NCBI RefSeq assembly: GCF_005860795.2
Contig: NZ_CP058350.1
Coordinates: 1,952,501-2,016,500, forward strand
Source: Peteryoungia desertarenae
GTDB lineage: Bacteria; Pseudomonadota; Alphaproteobacteria; Rhizobiales; Rhizobiaceae
DNA length: 64,000 nt
Direction: 5' to 3'
This document shows positions 26,126-35,612 of the stretch, piece after piece. A program made the translations under genes and the position numbers. The stretch's first letter is position 1. Each line of letters starts with the position of its first letter. The notes below the pieces were generated by a model, which saw only the letters and a list, made by a program, of their open reading frames with translations, had not been told where the DNA came from and ran no database searches.

Positions 26126-27490
26126 CTACCGGCTGCGATTATCGGCCAGTGTCAGATGCGGATAGGCCTTGGACCCTCCGATCAGATCATCCGTGACCTT
26201 TTCCCGCCAGCGGTAGCCGACGATGGCGCCCTGAGGGGCCTCGGATATCAGATTGCCGGCAATCAGGGTCTTGCCAGAGCCTTCGACCACCGAGACCGCA
26301 ATGCCAACAGGCACTTTGCGAATGATGTTGCCACTGGCCACCACGTCTTGGAGGTAGGGTCCCCAGCCGAGCATCAGCCCATAGGTCGCCGCAGTCTCGA
26401 TCACATTGCCGGTAATCACCGTATCCGCCTCGGCGGCGATGCCAAAGCCGAAGCCGGCGCCCGTATGTTCGTAGGGCGCGGTCAGCGTCAGATTGCGCAG
26501 CAGGTTGCCGGAAACGGTTGCCAGCCTCCCGCCCACGTCCAGATTGACCACCAGAATGCCGTTTGCCGCCCCATCCACGAGATTGTCCGAAATGATCGCG
26601 CCCTGGAAGGCAAACTCCGCATAGATCGCCGTCTCGCCGGAATTCAGGCAGGTATTGCCGCGCATGACGATGTTCGACGCAGAATTGGCCCGCAGCGCCG
26701 AAAATGCGCAGTCGCGGATATGGTTGTCGGCGACGAGAACATTGTCGGCGAGATAGATGTTGATGCCATTGCCATGCTGGCCGGTGCCGCCGTCCAGAGC
26801 GGCAATCCGCTCGATGCGATTGCCTGTGACCATGGCCCCGTCATCGCCACTCGTCCAGCGATGGATGAGGATGCCGCCATTGCCGCAGTCGCTGACATGG
26901 TTGTCGCGGATGGTCAGGGCCTTGCCTTCAAGGCTCAGCACCCCAGCCCTGGAAGCACCGCTGATCCTGCAGGTGTCGATGCGCCCGCCGCAGCGCTCGA
27001 GGTGAATTCCGTTCTTGGCGCTGCCCAGGATCTCGCATTCATCCAGGACGAGCGTCTCGACATTGCGAAAGGAGAGAAGCCCGCCGGCATCTTCCGCCAG
27101 ACCCTGACCGCCGCCTTCAAGCGTCAGGCCCGACAGGGCCACATGTCGGCAGTCCCGCGCTGAAAGCAAGGGGTCCGTGCCGCGATGGACCAGTCGTGTC
27201 GCACCCGGAACGCCCGAAAGACGGCTGCCATCCGGCAGATCGAGGCTCGAGACTTCGTATCGTCCGGGCGGCAGAAAGACCGGCTGCCGGATCGAGGCGG
27301 CCCTTGTGATCAGCTGCTGGAGAGCGTCGCTCTGATCGTCCGACCGATCGGGCAGGATCCCGGCATCCCCCGCATCAAGGCCGCCGCGCAGCGGACCATC
27401 GGCAAGTGTCTGGGCCGACGGGATACGGGGCAGGGCCAAGCCAAGGCTCGTGCCGGCAATTGTCGTCAGCAGAGTTCGCCGTGTTGGCAT
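26126..27490 (-). CDS. Tat-exported parallel beta-helix repeat protein (TIGR03808-like)
   Basis: A 454-residue protein starting with a twin-arginine signal (MPTRRTLLTTIAGTSLGLAL). The body is a chain of short repeats of the form I..N.I.....GI, for example LTIRDNHVSDCGNGGILIHR, VLVADNHIRDCAFSALRANS and TVITGNVIETAATYGLMLGW, predicting a right-handed parallel beta-helix like pectate lyases. It matches, from memory, a family of Tat-secreted repeat proteins of unknown function found in rhizobia. The start of repeats (FLPPGRYEVSSLDLPDGSRL) resembles pectin-lyase-like proteins. Monocistronic. Confidence 0.85.
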   Translation of the reverse strand: MPTRRTLLTTIAGTSLGLALPRIPSAQTLADGPLRGGLDAGDAGILPDRSDDQSDALQQLITRAASIRQPVFLPPGRYEVSSLDLPDGSRLSGVPGATRLVHRGTDPLLSARDCRHVALSGLTLEGGGQGLAEDAGGLLSFRNVETLVLDECEILGSAKNGIHLERCGGRIDTCRISGASRAGVLSLEGKALTIRDNHVSDCGNGGILIHRWTSGDDGAMVTGNRIERIAALDGGTGQHGNGINIYLADNVLVADNHIRDCAFSALRANSASNIVMRGNTCLNSGETAIYAEFAFQGAIISDNLVDGAANGILVVNLDVGGRLATVSGNLLRNLTLTAPYEHTGAGFGFGIAAEADTVITGNVIETAATYGLMLGWGPYLQDVVASGNIIRKVPVGIAVSVVEGSGKTLIAGNLISEAPQGAIVGYRWREKVTDDLIGGSKAYPHLTLADNRSR

Positions 27491-27550
27491 GTCGCTTCCT
27501 CAATCAACCTCATGAATCGAAGGTCCCATGAGATCAGGGGCGGTGATGTG

Positions 27551-27575
27551 TTTCGGTCAACATAGTTGGCCGAAA
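27551..27575. promoter_or_regulatory. 25-bp palindrome upstream of the beta-helix gene
   Basis: TTTCGG-T-CAAC-ATA-GTTG-G-CCGAAA: an inverted repeat with only one T/G irregularity, starting 61 bases upstream of the leftward start codon. Its size and place suggest an operator for a dimeric repressor; the regulator is unknown. Confidence 0.5.
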
Positions 27576-27728
27576 CGGAAGACGCAGGCAAGTCGCCACA
27601 GCCTGGTCCGCGCCAATCCGGCAGCCGCTTGCGACGCTAGCTTATTCCGTCAAAAGTTTGCGCCAGATCAAGGCGATGCATTCATGACAGGCTAATTTAC
27701 AGTCATCGATAATGCGCAGGGGGTTCTC

Positions 27729-27932
27729 ATGCTTCGATTGGCTGCCGTCCTTTACATTCTGATTGCCAGCGCGCTGGGCGGCGCTGCGGTCATCCTCGTT
27801 CTCAGTCTGAACATGATGGGCGGCTGGCAGATCGCCGGTGCCTTTCTCGTGGGCTGTCTTTTGTCTTTCCCTGCGGCTTGGTTCCTCGCGCGCAAGATCT
27901 ACGGCGAAATGAACGGGCCACGGCACGTGTGA
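27729..27932 (+). CDS. Small two-helix membrane protein
   Basis: A 67-residue protein with two membrane helices (residues 3-27 and 33-54) and a basic C-terminus (ARKIYGEMNGPRHV). AGGGGG precedes the ATG. Similar small proteins occur in many Rhizobiaceae and are sometimes labelled CTP synthetase in databases, without support in the sequence. Function unknown. Confidence 0.65.
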   Translation: MLRLAAVLYILIASALGGAAVILVLSLNMMGGWQIAGAFLVGCLLSFPAAWFLARKIYGEMNGPRHV

Positions 27933-28056
27933 GAGTGTAGTACCGCTGCCGATGGGCGCGGCTGTGATTTCCTGAGTACTGGGTCGGGGCATGCGATGCG
28001 TGACGTCTCCTGGCGGAGGAGTGTCGCCTTTGATGGCTGGCATCGTATGCTCTGTC

Positions 28057-28098
28057 GGGCCGGCATATCCTCGGGGGAGGAGGTGCCGGCCCTCTTTT
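28057..28098 (+). terminator. Terminator between converging genes
   Basis: GGGCCGGCA / TGCCGGCCC, 9-bp stem with an 18-nt G/A-rich loop, followed by TCTTTTCT. It lies between the small membrane protein gene and the converging MarR gene. Confidence 0.65.
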
Positions 28099-28113
28099 CT
28101 GCGTGCCGACCGC

Positions 28114-28647
28114 TCAACCTTGGTCGCTTGATCCTTCCGTGGCATCAAGCTGTGCCGTCAATTGCTCCAGGCCGGATGTGAAGCGATCGTAGAGCCGCGC
28201 GAAAGTCGCGACCTCTTCCGTCGACCAGCCGCGCGTCACGTCGGCCACGGTTTCCCGCTTGACCTCTTCGAGTTCGGACATCAGTTGCTCCCCGAGCCTT
28301 GTCAGCTTGACGATACTGCGGCGTCCGTCTTCCTGCGACACACCGCGTTCCAGATAGCCCTGCCGCACGAGATCCGCCACAATCCGGCTGCCGCGTGAGG
28401 GGTCGATCCGCATATGCTCGGCGATCACGCCAATCGTCACCTCCTTGTGCTGTGCCATCCGCTTCAGCACGCCGATTGCGTCGATATCGGAAAGGTCGAT
28501 CCCCGGGTTGACCCGCTTGATCGCCATCCGACCGATGAAGCGACGACCGATCAAAAGCCGCATGCGCGTCATCGTCTGGCCGATTGCGATCAGATCGGGG
28601 TGATCCTTTGGCAGTCGATCCCGTGCCGTTTCGCCATCTGAGCTCAT
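28114..28647 (-). CDS. MarR-family transcriptional regulator
   Basis: A 177-residue winged-helix regulator. The central region is MarR-like: VTIGVIAEHMRIDPSRGSRIVADLVRQGYLERGVSQEDGRRSIVKLT (HTH plus the DGRR wing). It is divergent from a DHA2-type efflux gene across 257 bases that hold a large palindrome, so it probably represses that pump and responds to its substrate. The start is uncertain: ATG 28647 has AAGGG at good distance, while the frame is open to 28764, which would run into the palindrome. Confidence 0.85.
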   Translation of the reverse strand: MSSDGETARDRLPKDHPDLIAIGQTMTRMRLLIGRRFIGRMAIKRVNPGIDLSDIDAIGVLKRMAQHKEVTIGVIAEHMRIDPSRGSRIVADLVRQGYLERGVSQEDGRRSIVKLTRLGEQLMSELEEVKRETVADVTRGWSTEEVATFARLYDRFTSGLEQLTAQLDATEGSSDQG

Positions 28648-28760
28648 CACCTGCATCCCTTGCCGGTACCCATCGCGCTGAAGTTCTGTCACGCACATCT
28701 GGAGCATTTCCAGCCGAAGCGTGATCGCTTCGGCGTCGGACAATGCATTAAAGAACAAAA

Positions 28761-28808
28761 GCATAGAGCATATAAGGTGATACCGAGATCACCGAAAATG
28801 CTCTATGC
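28761..28808. promoter_or_regulatory. 48-bp double palindrome between the MarR and MFS genes
   Basis: Two nested inverted repeats share one centre: outer arms GCATAGAGCAT and ATGCTCTATGC (11 bp, perfect) and inner arms GGTGAT and ATCACC, separated by 4 nt on each side with a 6-nt loop. The best -35 box for the MFS gene (TTGACA at 28852-28857) lies to the right. A MarR operator or an RNA hairpin are both possible. Confidence 0.55.
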
Positions 28809-28904
28809 CGCGAGCCTATCCAAAAAACATGCCAAAGGCAATTATGTGCTATTGACATATATTTGCTCCAGGCACATTTTTTCGGGCAAAGAAGGACTGT
28901 GACC

Positions 28905-30506
28905 ATGGATGCCCGCAGCTCGGCCCCGTATCAGGATGCGAAATCGCCCGACCCCGATCTGGAACCTCTGCCGCCCGTCACCCCGATCGTGCCGCTGGTC
29001 ACAGATCCGCGCCGGCAGGTGACCGTCTTCCTTCTCCTGATGACGGCCATGTTCATGGCGACGCTCGATAACCAGATCGTCTCCACCGCACTTCCCACAA
29101 TCGTCGGCGAATTCGGCCAGCCGGAGCGCTTCGGCTGGGTTGGCTCGGCCTATCTCCTCGCCACCAGCGCCGTCATGCCGCTCTATGGGAAGCTGGGCGA
29201 TCTCTTCGGTCGCAAGCCCGTCATCATGGTGGCGATCACCATCTTCACGCTGGGGTCGCTCGTCTGCGGACTGGCCGTGTCCATGGACACGCTGATTGCC
29301 GCCCGCGTGCTGCAGGCGCTCGGCGGGGGAGGGATCATGGTCTCAATCCTGTCGATCACCGCCGACATCTTCCAGCCGCGCGACCGCGCCCGTTACCAGA
29401 GTTATCTCGGCCTGGTGCTAATGGCATCCAGTGCAGCCGGCCCGGTGCTTGGCGGCACGATGAGCGAGCTTTTCGGATGGCGCTCGATCTTTCTCATCAA
29501 TCTGCCCTTCGGCATCTTCGTGCTGATCGGCCTCTATATGCTCTTGCCCTATCGCAAGCCGGATCGCCGTCCGAAGATCGACTTTCTCGGTGCGCTGCTT
29601 CTGGCAGGCACGATCACCAGCGTGGTCTTCTGGGCCGATAGCGGCCAGATCTTCGGCTCTATTCTTGCACCACAAAGCCTCGCTGTTCTGCTTGCCGGTG
29701 CCGTGCTCGCCTTTGCCTGGGTCAAGGTCGAGCGGCGTGTGCCCGAGCCGATCCTGCCGCTGTCGATTTTCCGCAGCCGCACCGTGATCTTGCTTCTGGT
29801 CATCTCGATGGCCTCCGGGGCGATCGGCATCGGCTCGGTGAACTACATCGCCCTGTTCCTGCAGATGACGACCGGCCTGTCGCCTGCCATGGCCGGCCTG
29901 CTCTTCATCGCCACCACCGGCGGCATCGCCATCGGCGGCATTCTCGGCGGTCGGCTGATTGCCTGGACCGGTCGCTACAAGCCCTTTGCCGTCGTCTCGG
30001 CGGCAACCGGCCTCGTCACCATGGCGCTGTTCAGTCAGCTGCATGCCGGAACCCCGCTGATGATCATCGGCATCGTCATGCTGATCCAGGGCCTCGGCGT
30101 CGGCATTGGCCAGCAGGTGCCGACACTCGGCGTGCAGAATGCAACGGCCCGTGCCGATGTGGGTGCTGCAACAAGCGCCGTCACACTGATGCGCATGGGC
30201 GGCGCGTCGATTGCCATCTCGATCTATGGAGCGATCATCAGTGCCGGTCTTGCCGGTCGCGCTGTGTCTCTTCCGGACGGGGCCGAATTCCAGGAACTGA
30301 CGCCAGCCATGCTGGCAAGCCTTCCGCAGGATCTGCAAAAGGCTGTCGCCAACATCTATTCCGACGCCTTCGTTCCGCTGTTTCTCACCGCAGCGCTTCT
30401 GATCGCCGCAGCGCTGGTCTGCGCGCTTCTCCTCCCCAATATCCGCCTGCCGAAGACGGAAAAGCAGGAACTCGCGGAAAAGGCAGGCCAGGCGGCAGCC
30501 GCATGA
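28905..30506 (+). CDS. MFS multidrug efflux transporter, DHA2 (EmrB/QacA) family
   Basis: A 533-residue, 14-helix proton antiporter of the inner membrane. Motif C-type and A-type segments are visible: LDNQIVSTALPTIVGEFGQ after helix 1, GKLGDLFGRKPVIMVAI (motif A) between helices 2 and 3, and GPVLGGTMSELFGWRSIFLINLPFG (motif C and the D2-type loop). The ATG at 28905 has AAGGA at good spacing. It is divergent from and probably repressed by the MarR protein, so it should export a toxic compound sensed by that regulator. Confidence 0.93.
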   Translation: MDARSSAPYQDAKSPDPDLEPLPPVTPIVPLVTDPRRQVTVFLLLMTAMFMATLDNQIVSTALPTIVGEFGQPERFGWVGSAYLLATSAVMPLYGKLGDLFGRKPVIMVAITIFTLGSLVCGLAVSMDTLIAARVLQALGGGGIMVSILSITADIFQPRDRARYQSYLGLVLMASSAAGPVLGGTMSELFGWRSIFLINLPFGIFVLIGLYMLLPYRKPDRRPKIDFLGALLLAGTITSVVFWADSGQIFGSILAPQSLAVLLAGAVLAFAWVKVERRVPEPILPLSIFRSRTVILLLVISMASGAIGIGSVNYIALFLQMTTGLSPAMAGLLFIATTGGIAIGGILGGRLIAWTGRYKPFAVVSAATGLVTMALFSQLHAGTPLMIIGIVMLIQGLGVGIGQQVPTLGVQNATARADVGAATSAVTLMRMGGASIAISIYGAIISAGLAGRAVSLPDGAEFQELTPAMLASLPQDLQKAVANIYSDAFVPLFLTAALLIAAALVCALLLPNIRLPKTEKQELAEKAGQAAAA

Positions 30507-30517
30507 TGGCGAAAAGC

Positions 30518-30550
30518 AAAAGCCCGGCTGCAATGAGCAGCCGGGCTTTT
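30518..30550. terminator. Bidirectional terminator
   Basis: AAAAGCCCGGCTGC-AATGA-GCAGCCGGGCTTTT: a perfect 14-bp stem with A-run and T-run on either side, between the converging MFS and chemoreceptor genes. It can serve both. Confidence 0.92.
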
Positions 30551-30574
30551 CCGTATTCTTTGTGACTTCGCCAA

Positions 30575-32797
30575 TCAGGCGGCCCGACGTACCTGAGTGC
30601 CATCGCGCGTCAGCTTGAAGCGCGAGATAAGGCCGCGCAGATGCACCGTCTCGTCGGCAAGCTTGGAGGTGCTCGCGGCTGCCTCTTCGACCATGGCCGC
30701 ATTCTGCTGGGTCATCTGGTCCATCTGGTTGACGGCGGTGTTGACTTCAGCAAGCCCGGTCGACTGTTCCTGGGCGGCGGTTGCAATCGAGGTGACCTGG
30801 GTCGCAATGCCGATAACCTTCTGCTGGATCTCGCGCAGTGCCTCTCCGGTCGAGGAGACAAGCGACACGCCGGTCATGACTTCTTCGCCCGACTTGTTGA
30901 TCAGCGCCTTGATGTCCTTGGCAGCCGTTGCCGAACGCTGGGCGAGTTCGCGCACCTCCTGGGCGACGACGGCAAAGCCCTTGCCGGCTTCACCGGCACG
31001 CGCCGCCTCGACGCCTGCATTGAGCGCCAGAAGATTGGTCTGGAAGGCAATCTCGTCGATCACATTGATGATCTGGCTGATCTCGTTGGACGCCTGCTCG
31101 ATCCGGCTCATCGCTGACGTTGCGTCTTCCACGACGACCGACGACCGCTCGGCAAACTGCCGCGCTTCGGTGACCATCTTGCTGGATTCCTGCGCCCGTT
31201 CCGTCGATGTCCTGACGGCGACGGTGATTTCCTCAAGCGCTGACGAGGTTTCCTCCAGGGACGCTGCCTGAGTTTCCGTGCGCCGAGACAGGTCGTTGGA
31301 GGCGCTGCGGATTTCGTCGGCGCCACTGTTGATGACATCGGCGGACTGGCGCACCTCCTCCATCAGATGGCGCAGCGTCGTCATGGTCGCATTGACATTG
31401 TCCTGCAGGTCGGCAAATGCGCCCTGATAGCTGCCGGTCATGCTCTGGGTCAGGTCGCCCTCGGAGAGTGCACGCACCACCCTTTGGGTTTCGGCAATGC
31501 CGGTGTCGACGGACTGCACCAGGGCGTTGACATTGGCGGCAAAACCATCCAGCGCCGGATTGTCGTAACGCTTGGTGATGCGCCGTGAAAAATCGCCGGC
31601 GACGGCTGCGTCAACCACGGTGGCAATATTGGATTGCAGGTCGGCATTCTTGGCCTGCAGCGCCTGTTCCTGGGCGGCCAGATCGCGGATCTTGATGGCA
31701 TTCTGCTTGAAGACATCGACCGCTTTGGCCATGGAGCCGATTTCATTGGTCAGCTCCAGTCCGGGGATCTCGGTCTCCAGCCGGTTTTCAGCCAGATTGC
31801 GCATGGCACCGGTCATTGCGGAAATCGGTCCGGTAATGCCACGGGCAATGGCAATGGCGGCCAAAGCTGCGCCGACAAAGCCGGCAATGCCGAGAATCAG
31901 GCTCACCAGCGTGCCTGTCGCAAGTGCGGCCCCGATCTGGGTGGCCACCGTGTCCTGCTGGGATTCAAGGGTACGATTCACCTCATCAATGGTGTCGGAG
32001 ACCTGTTCGCCAATCACGCTCAGCTTGTCGGCGATGATGCCATTGCGCTCGAGAATGACGTTGTCGACGGCGCCGGCAGCGGCAAGATAAGCCGAGAGAT
32101 CGGCCGAGATGGTCGCCATCTGGGCCTTCAAAGCCTGATCGGTCAGGTCAGCTTCGGCGCTCGCCATGGCCGCGCCTGCCGCGCTGCCGAGCTCGTTGAG
32201 ACGCGCGAGGCTTGCCGGATTATTGTCGATGAGAAACAGGTTGAGAGCCAGCCGAAGGTCGGTGACGACCGAAGCGAGGTCCTCCACCTGTTCAGCCATC
32301 ACGGTTTCACCCGCCTCCTGAAGCTTGGTCCTGACGGATCTCAATCCCTCCTTGATCTTTGGGCCGCGGCCGTTCAGTTCCTGGGTCACCAGGTCCTTGC
32401 GCCGGTTCTCCAGCGCGACGACCTGTTCGAAACTGGCGCGATAGTCCTCGATCATCGCGGAAAAGGCAGCAATCTTCTGTTTCGTGGCGGCATCGTCGCT
32501 GACCGAAAGGAGCGATTGCACGCTTGCTTCGGCATCTGTCAGGCGGGCAAGCACCTCCTGCCGCTCGCCGTCGGAGGGATTGGCCAGGAACTGGCGGAAG
32601 GACAGGCGCGCATCCAGCATATTGGCTTCGATTGCGCCGGTGGCATTGATGGTCTCCGCGCTCACCCGGTAACCTTCAAAGCTCGACTGATTGTTGAGAT
32701 TGGCCATGACGCTTGAGCCGGCAATCACCCCGAGAATCAGGAGGACCCCACCAAAGCCGGAATAGATCTTGGTACTGATGCGCATGTTCTTCAGCAT
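30575..32797 (-). CDS. Methyl-accepting chemotaxis protein
   Basis: A 740-residue inner-membrane chemoreceptor. A first helix (residues 10-32) and a second (about 285-310) enclose a roughly 250-residue all-helical periplasmic domain, the size of a helical bimodular (HBM) sensor. A HAMP region ([25 protein letters not shown]) follows, with a second HAMP-like part near 400, and then the signalling domain with the hairpin tip [21 protein letters not shown]. It ends [14 protein letters not shown] without a pentapeptide CheR tether. It would signal to CheA/CheW encoded elsewhere. Confidence 0.95.
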   Translation of the reverse strand: MLKNMRISTKIYSGFGGVLLILGVIAGSSVMANLNNQSSFEGYRVSAETINATGAIEANMLDARLSFRQFLANPSDGERQEVLARLTDAEASVQSLLSVSDDAATKQKIAAFSAMIEDYRASFEQVVALENRRKDLVTQELNGRGPKIKEGLRSVRTKLQEAGETVMAEQVEDLASVVTDLRLALNLFLIDNNPASLARLNELGSAAGAAMASAEADLTDQALKAQMATISADLSAYLAAAGAVDNVILERNGIIADKLSVIGEQVSDTIDEVNRTLESQQDTVATQIGAALATGTLVSLILGIAGFVGAALAAIAIARGITGPISAMTGAMRNLAENRLETEIPGLELTNEIGSMAKAVDVFKQNAIKIRDLAAQEQALQAKNADLQSNIATVVDAAVAGDFSRRITKRYDNPALDGFAANVNALVQSVDTGIAETQRVVRALSEGDLTQSMTGSYQGAFADLQDNVNATMTTLRHLMEEVRQSADVINSGADEIRSASNDLSRRTETQAASLEETSSALEEITVAVRTSTERAQESSKMVTEARQFAERSSVVVEDATSAMSRIEQASNEISQIINVIDEIAFQTNLLALNAGVEAARAGEAGKGFAVVAQEVRELAQRSATAAKDIKALINKSGEEVMTGVSLVSSTGEALREIQQKVIGIATQVTSIATAAQEQSTGLAEVNTAVNQMDQMTQQNAAMVEEAAASTSKLADETVHLRGLISRFKLTRDGTQVRRAA

Positions 32798-33007
32798 GTC
32801 TATACCTTTGAATAGGACGTGTGATGTACAAATTCTATGTATTGTCGCTTAGGAAATGGTTAATCCCATAGTATTTTCGCTATTCAAGGAACTATTAATC
32901 TTCTATCCCTAATTTTTAGGGTAGGGTCGACGCAGTCCGCCGGCGAAAGCCTCGCGAAAGCCGCATTTGCAAGGCTCGGCACAAGTTGATGAGTGACTCG
33001 GTGCAAG
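32798..33007. other. AT-rich intergenic region
   Basis: A 210-base region between divergent genes, markedly AT-rich around 32820-32920. It must hold both promoters. No clear operator was seen. Confidence 0.4.
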
Positions 33008-33826
33008 ATGGTTCTGCAATCCCCGCTTTCAGTTTCCCTTCGCGCCTATGGCCAGGTGTGTCGTCTCGCGGTTGCGGGTATGGCACTCTCCCTTTTGTCC
33101 GGCTGCATTCTCGTGACCGATACGAGCCGCACCAATATCGAGGTCTTCCAGGATGAGGTGGCGCCGGTCTATTATGACCCCGCCCGCGTTCAGCCTGCAC
33201 CGGTCCAGCCGGTTCCGCAAAAGCGCGATCTTTACCAGACACAGTTCCATCAGACCTATGGCCTGCCGGTGCGCGAGCCGCTCTATCGCACCATGTATGG
33301 TCTGATGAGGGATGATGACCGCACGATCTCGCCCATCCCGCTGGATCGCGTTCCACCCAATCTGTTGCGTCAGGAAGTGAGCTATCAGACCACCGAGGCC
33401 CCCGGCACCATCGTGGTCGATACCGACAACCGCTATCTCTACCTCGTCCAGCCGGGCGGCAAGGCGCTGCGCTATGGCGTCGGGATTGGCCGGGAGGGTT
33501 TTGCCTGGTCGGGCAGGGGCGTTATCGAACGCAAGGCGAAATGGCCGCACTGGACCCCGACGGACGACATGATCGCCCGCCAGCCGGAACTGCGTTCTGT
33601 GTCGGCTGCGCGCGGCGGTCTGGTCGCCGGCGTCAACAATCCGCTCGGCGCCCGCGCGCTCTATATCTACCAGGACGGCAAGGACACACTTTATCGTGTT
33701 CACGGCACGCCGGACTGGCAGTCTGTCGGCAAGTCAACCTCGTCCGGCTGCGTCAGGCTGTTCAACCAGGACATCATCGACCTCTTTGACCGCGTGCCAA
33801 ACCGGACTCCGATTGTTGTACTTTAG
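33008..33826 (+). CDS. L,D-transpeptidase lipoprotein (YkuD domain)
   Basis: A 272-residue envelope protein. The N-terminus is a lipoprotein signal with lipobox LLSGC (Cys near residue 33). The YkuD domain (about 135-270) carries the catalytic segment YRVHGTPDWQSVGKSTSSGCVRLFNQD, that is HGT...SSGCVR with the nucleophile Cys. It would make 3-3 cross-links in peptidoglycan or attach proteins to it. It is followed 255 bases later by a paralogue on the same strand. The ATG at 33008 lacks a strong ribosome site, so the start is uncertain. Confidence 0.88.
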   Translation: MVLQSPLSVSLRAYGQVCRLAVAGMALSLLSGCILVTDTSRTNIEVFQDEVAPVYYDPARVQPAPVQPVPQKRDLYQTQFHQTYGLPVREPLYRTMYGLMRDDDRTISPIPLDRVPPNLLRQEVSYQTTEAPGTIVVDTDNRYLYLVQPGGKALRYGVGIGREGFAWSGRGVIERKAKWPHWTPTDDMIARQPELRSVSAARGGLVAGVNNPLGARALYIYQDGKDTLYRVHGTPDWQSVGKSTSSGCVRLFNQDIIDLFDRVPNRTPIVVL

Positions 33827-34081
33827 CATCTTCCCGATGCCCTTTTGAGCCCTCTCGCAAAGTTGAGCACCCCGTGTGGTTGCCTTCTCTCAGGCCTTCC
33901 TGTTTGCATCCGCCTCGGAACAAGCCGAGCCTCCCACACGTCTTGTCCCCTGTGGTCAAACCGGAGCGCATGACGGCGCCTTCGGCTCTGCCACTGTCAA
34001 AGGTCGCGCATAAGTCTTTGGTTAAGTCCGCCGGATTACATTGGCCCAGCGCGATGAGTGTTACAGGAAACGCATAAACCG

Positions 34082-34798
34082 ATGAGTTCTTCCAAGCCTA
34101 TAAGCCGCCGCACCCTGTTATCCCTGACCGGGATCGGCGCAGCCAGCCTCTTGGCCGGCTGTACGACGACCGCAAGGCCGCTTCCGTCTGGCACGCGGCC
34201 CGATGGCCCTGTCCGTGAAATCACACCGCCTCCCTCTGGCCGCACTGCCGAGCTGGATGCCATGTATGGCGAAATGTATGATGGCGGCTTTGTTATTCCT
34301 GCCGTTCCCTATTGGCGCATTCCGCCGCGCTTTTATCGCCAGCGCGTGGTCGATCCGACCGGAGAGGCACCCGGCACCGTGGTGGTCGATACGCCGAAGC
34401 GCTTCCTCTATCTGGTCGAATCCGGCGGCACCGCCATGCGCTACGGCGTCGGCATCGGTCGTGACGGTTTCGAATGGGGTGGCCAGGGCGTCATCCAGTG
34501 GCGTCAGAAATGGCCCAAATGGACCCCGCCGGATGAGATGATCGCCCGTCAGCCGGAACTGGAGAAATACTCGGTTCGAAACGGCGGCAAGCCCGGCGGC
34601 ATCGACAATCCGCTCGGCGCCCGTGCGCTCTACATCTTCCAGAACGGCCAGGATACGCTCTACCGCCTGCACGGTTCTCCCGAATGGAATTCCATCGGCA
34701 AGGCCGTCTCGTCAGGCTGTGTGCGCCTGATGAACCAGGACGTGATCGACCTCTACGAGCGCGTGCCCTCCAAGGCGAAGATCCTCGTTCGTCAGTGA
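34082..34798 (+). CDS. L,D-transpeptidase with Tat-like lipoprotein signal
   Basis: A 238-residue paralogue of the preceding gene. The N-terminus reads SSSKPISRRTLLSLTGIGAA, a twin-arginine motif, followed by the lipobox LLAGC; the export route thus differs from its neighbour. The YkuD domain ends YRLHGSPEWNSIGKAVSSGCVRLMNQD with the same catalytic residues. The two share blocks such as GTVVVDT, RYGVGIGR and NPLGARALYI, so they arose by duplication. GGAAACG lies 12 bases before ATG 34082. Confidence 0.88.
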   Translation: MSSSKPISRRTLLSLTGIGAASLLAGCTTTARPLPSGTRPDGPVREITPPPSGRTAELDAMYGEMYDGGFVIPAVPYWRIPPRFYRQRVVDPTGEAPGTVVVDTPKRFLYLVESGGTAMRYGVGIGRDGFEWGGQGVIQWRQKWPKWTPPDEMIARQPELEKYSVRNGGKPGGIDNPLGARALYIFQNGQDTLYRLHGSPEWNSIGKAVSSGCVRLMNQDVIDLYERVPSKAKILVRQ

Positions 34799-34826
34799 GG
34801 CGGCAGGGCTTTTCGACAGTCATCAG

Positions 34827-34851
34827 CGGCGGCCCAAGGGTCGCCGTTTTT
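34827..34851. terminator. Terminator between the transpeptidase and SDR genes
   Basis: CGGCGGCCC-AA-GGGTCGCCG followed by TTTTT: a 9-bp stem (one G/T pair) at the end of the second transpeptidase gene, touching the stop codon of the converging SDR gene. Confidence 0.75.
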
Positions 34852-35557
34852 ACATCCGCCGCATGATCCGCCCCGCGATCGATGGAGCGATGCGGGCGAG
34901 GATGCGCAGTGCCTTTGCCTTGCCGACATAGACCTCCCGCTGCTGGCTATCGAGTGCAGCAACGATTGCCGCCGCCGCCGTCTTCGGCGCCAGTTTTCCG
35001 GTACCCCGTCCGGCGGTCATTGCGGTGTCGACCAGTGGCAGGATCACATCCACCACCCTGATATTGCCGCCGCCCTGGGCTGCGATCGCCCTGCCAAACA
35101 TTCTGAGACCGGCCTTCGTCGCCGAATAGACAGCCGAGGTGGATTTCGGGAAGAGCCCGAGCCCCGAATTGATGTTGACCACGATCAGAGGTCGTTTCGC
35201 CATCCGCGCCACCAGATGGGTCAGCAGGATGGGCGCAGCAAGGTTGGTGGCAATCTCGGCCGTGATCTCATCCGGCCCGTAACCATCGGCAGCAAAGGCC
35301 ACATTCCATTGAATGGCCGCATTGTTGAAAAGCCCGTCGATGGCTTCGTCTTTCAGCCTGTCCGCAAGCGCCGCAATGGCGCTCGCATCCGAGAGGTCGG
35401 TCGTGAGCGGTACGATGTGCCGATCCAGCGCGGCAATTTCCAGAAGTCGCTCCGATGATCGGGCCAGCGCCAGGACACGGTGCTGCCTGCGCGCCAGTGT
35501 GAGTGCCACTTCCCGACCGATTCCCGCACTTGCCCCCGTGACGATAAAGGTTCCCAT
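34850..35557 (-). CDS. Short-chain dehydrogenase/reductase, DltE-like
   Basis: A 235-residue Rossmann-fold oxidoreductase. TGASAGIG at residues 6-13 binds NAD(P); FNNAAIQ follows; the catalytic Ser (NINSGLGLFPKS) and the AVYSATKAGLR (Y-x-x-x-K) motif are present. DltE-type SDRs have this short N-terminal form. ATG 35557 has GGGAAG at good spacing; the longer frame to 35614 would overlap the divergent Crp-like gene. It shares a 19-bp operator, about 68 bp from its start, with the methyltransferase gene on the far side of that regulator. Confidence 0.88.
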   Translation of the reverse strand: MGTFIVTGASAGIGREVALTLARRQHRVLALARSSERLLEIAALDRHIVPLTTDLSDASAIAALADRLKDEAIDGLFNNAAIQWNVAFAADGYGPDEITAEIATNLAAPILLTHLVARMAKRPLIVVNINSGLGLFPKSTSAVYSATKAGLRMFGRAIAAQGGGNIRVVDVILPLVDTAMTAGRGTGKLAPKTAAAAIVAALDSQQREVYVGKAKALRILARIAPSIAGRIMRRM

Positions 35558-35612
35558 GCTATCTTCCCGCTGACGTCGATACTGGCACCCATGATCGAAC
35601 AGGAGTGATCCC

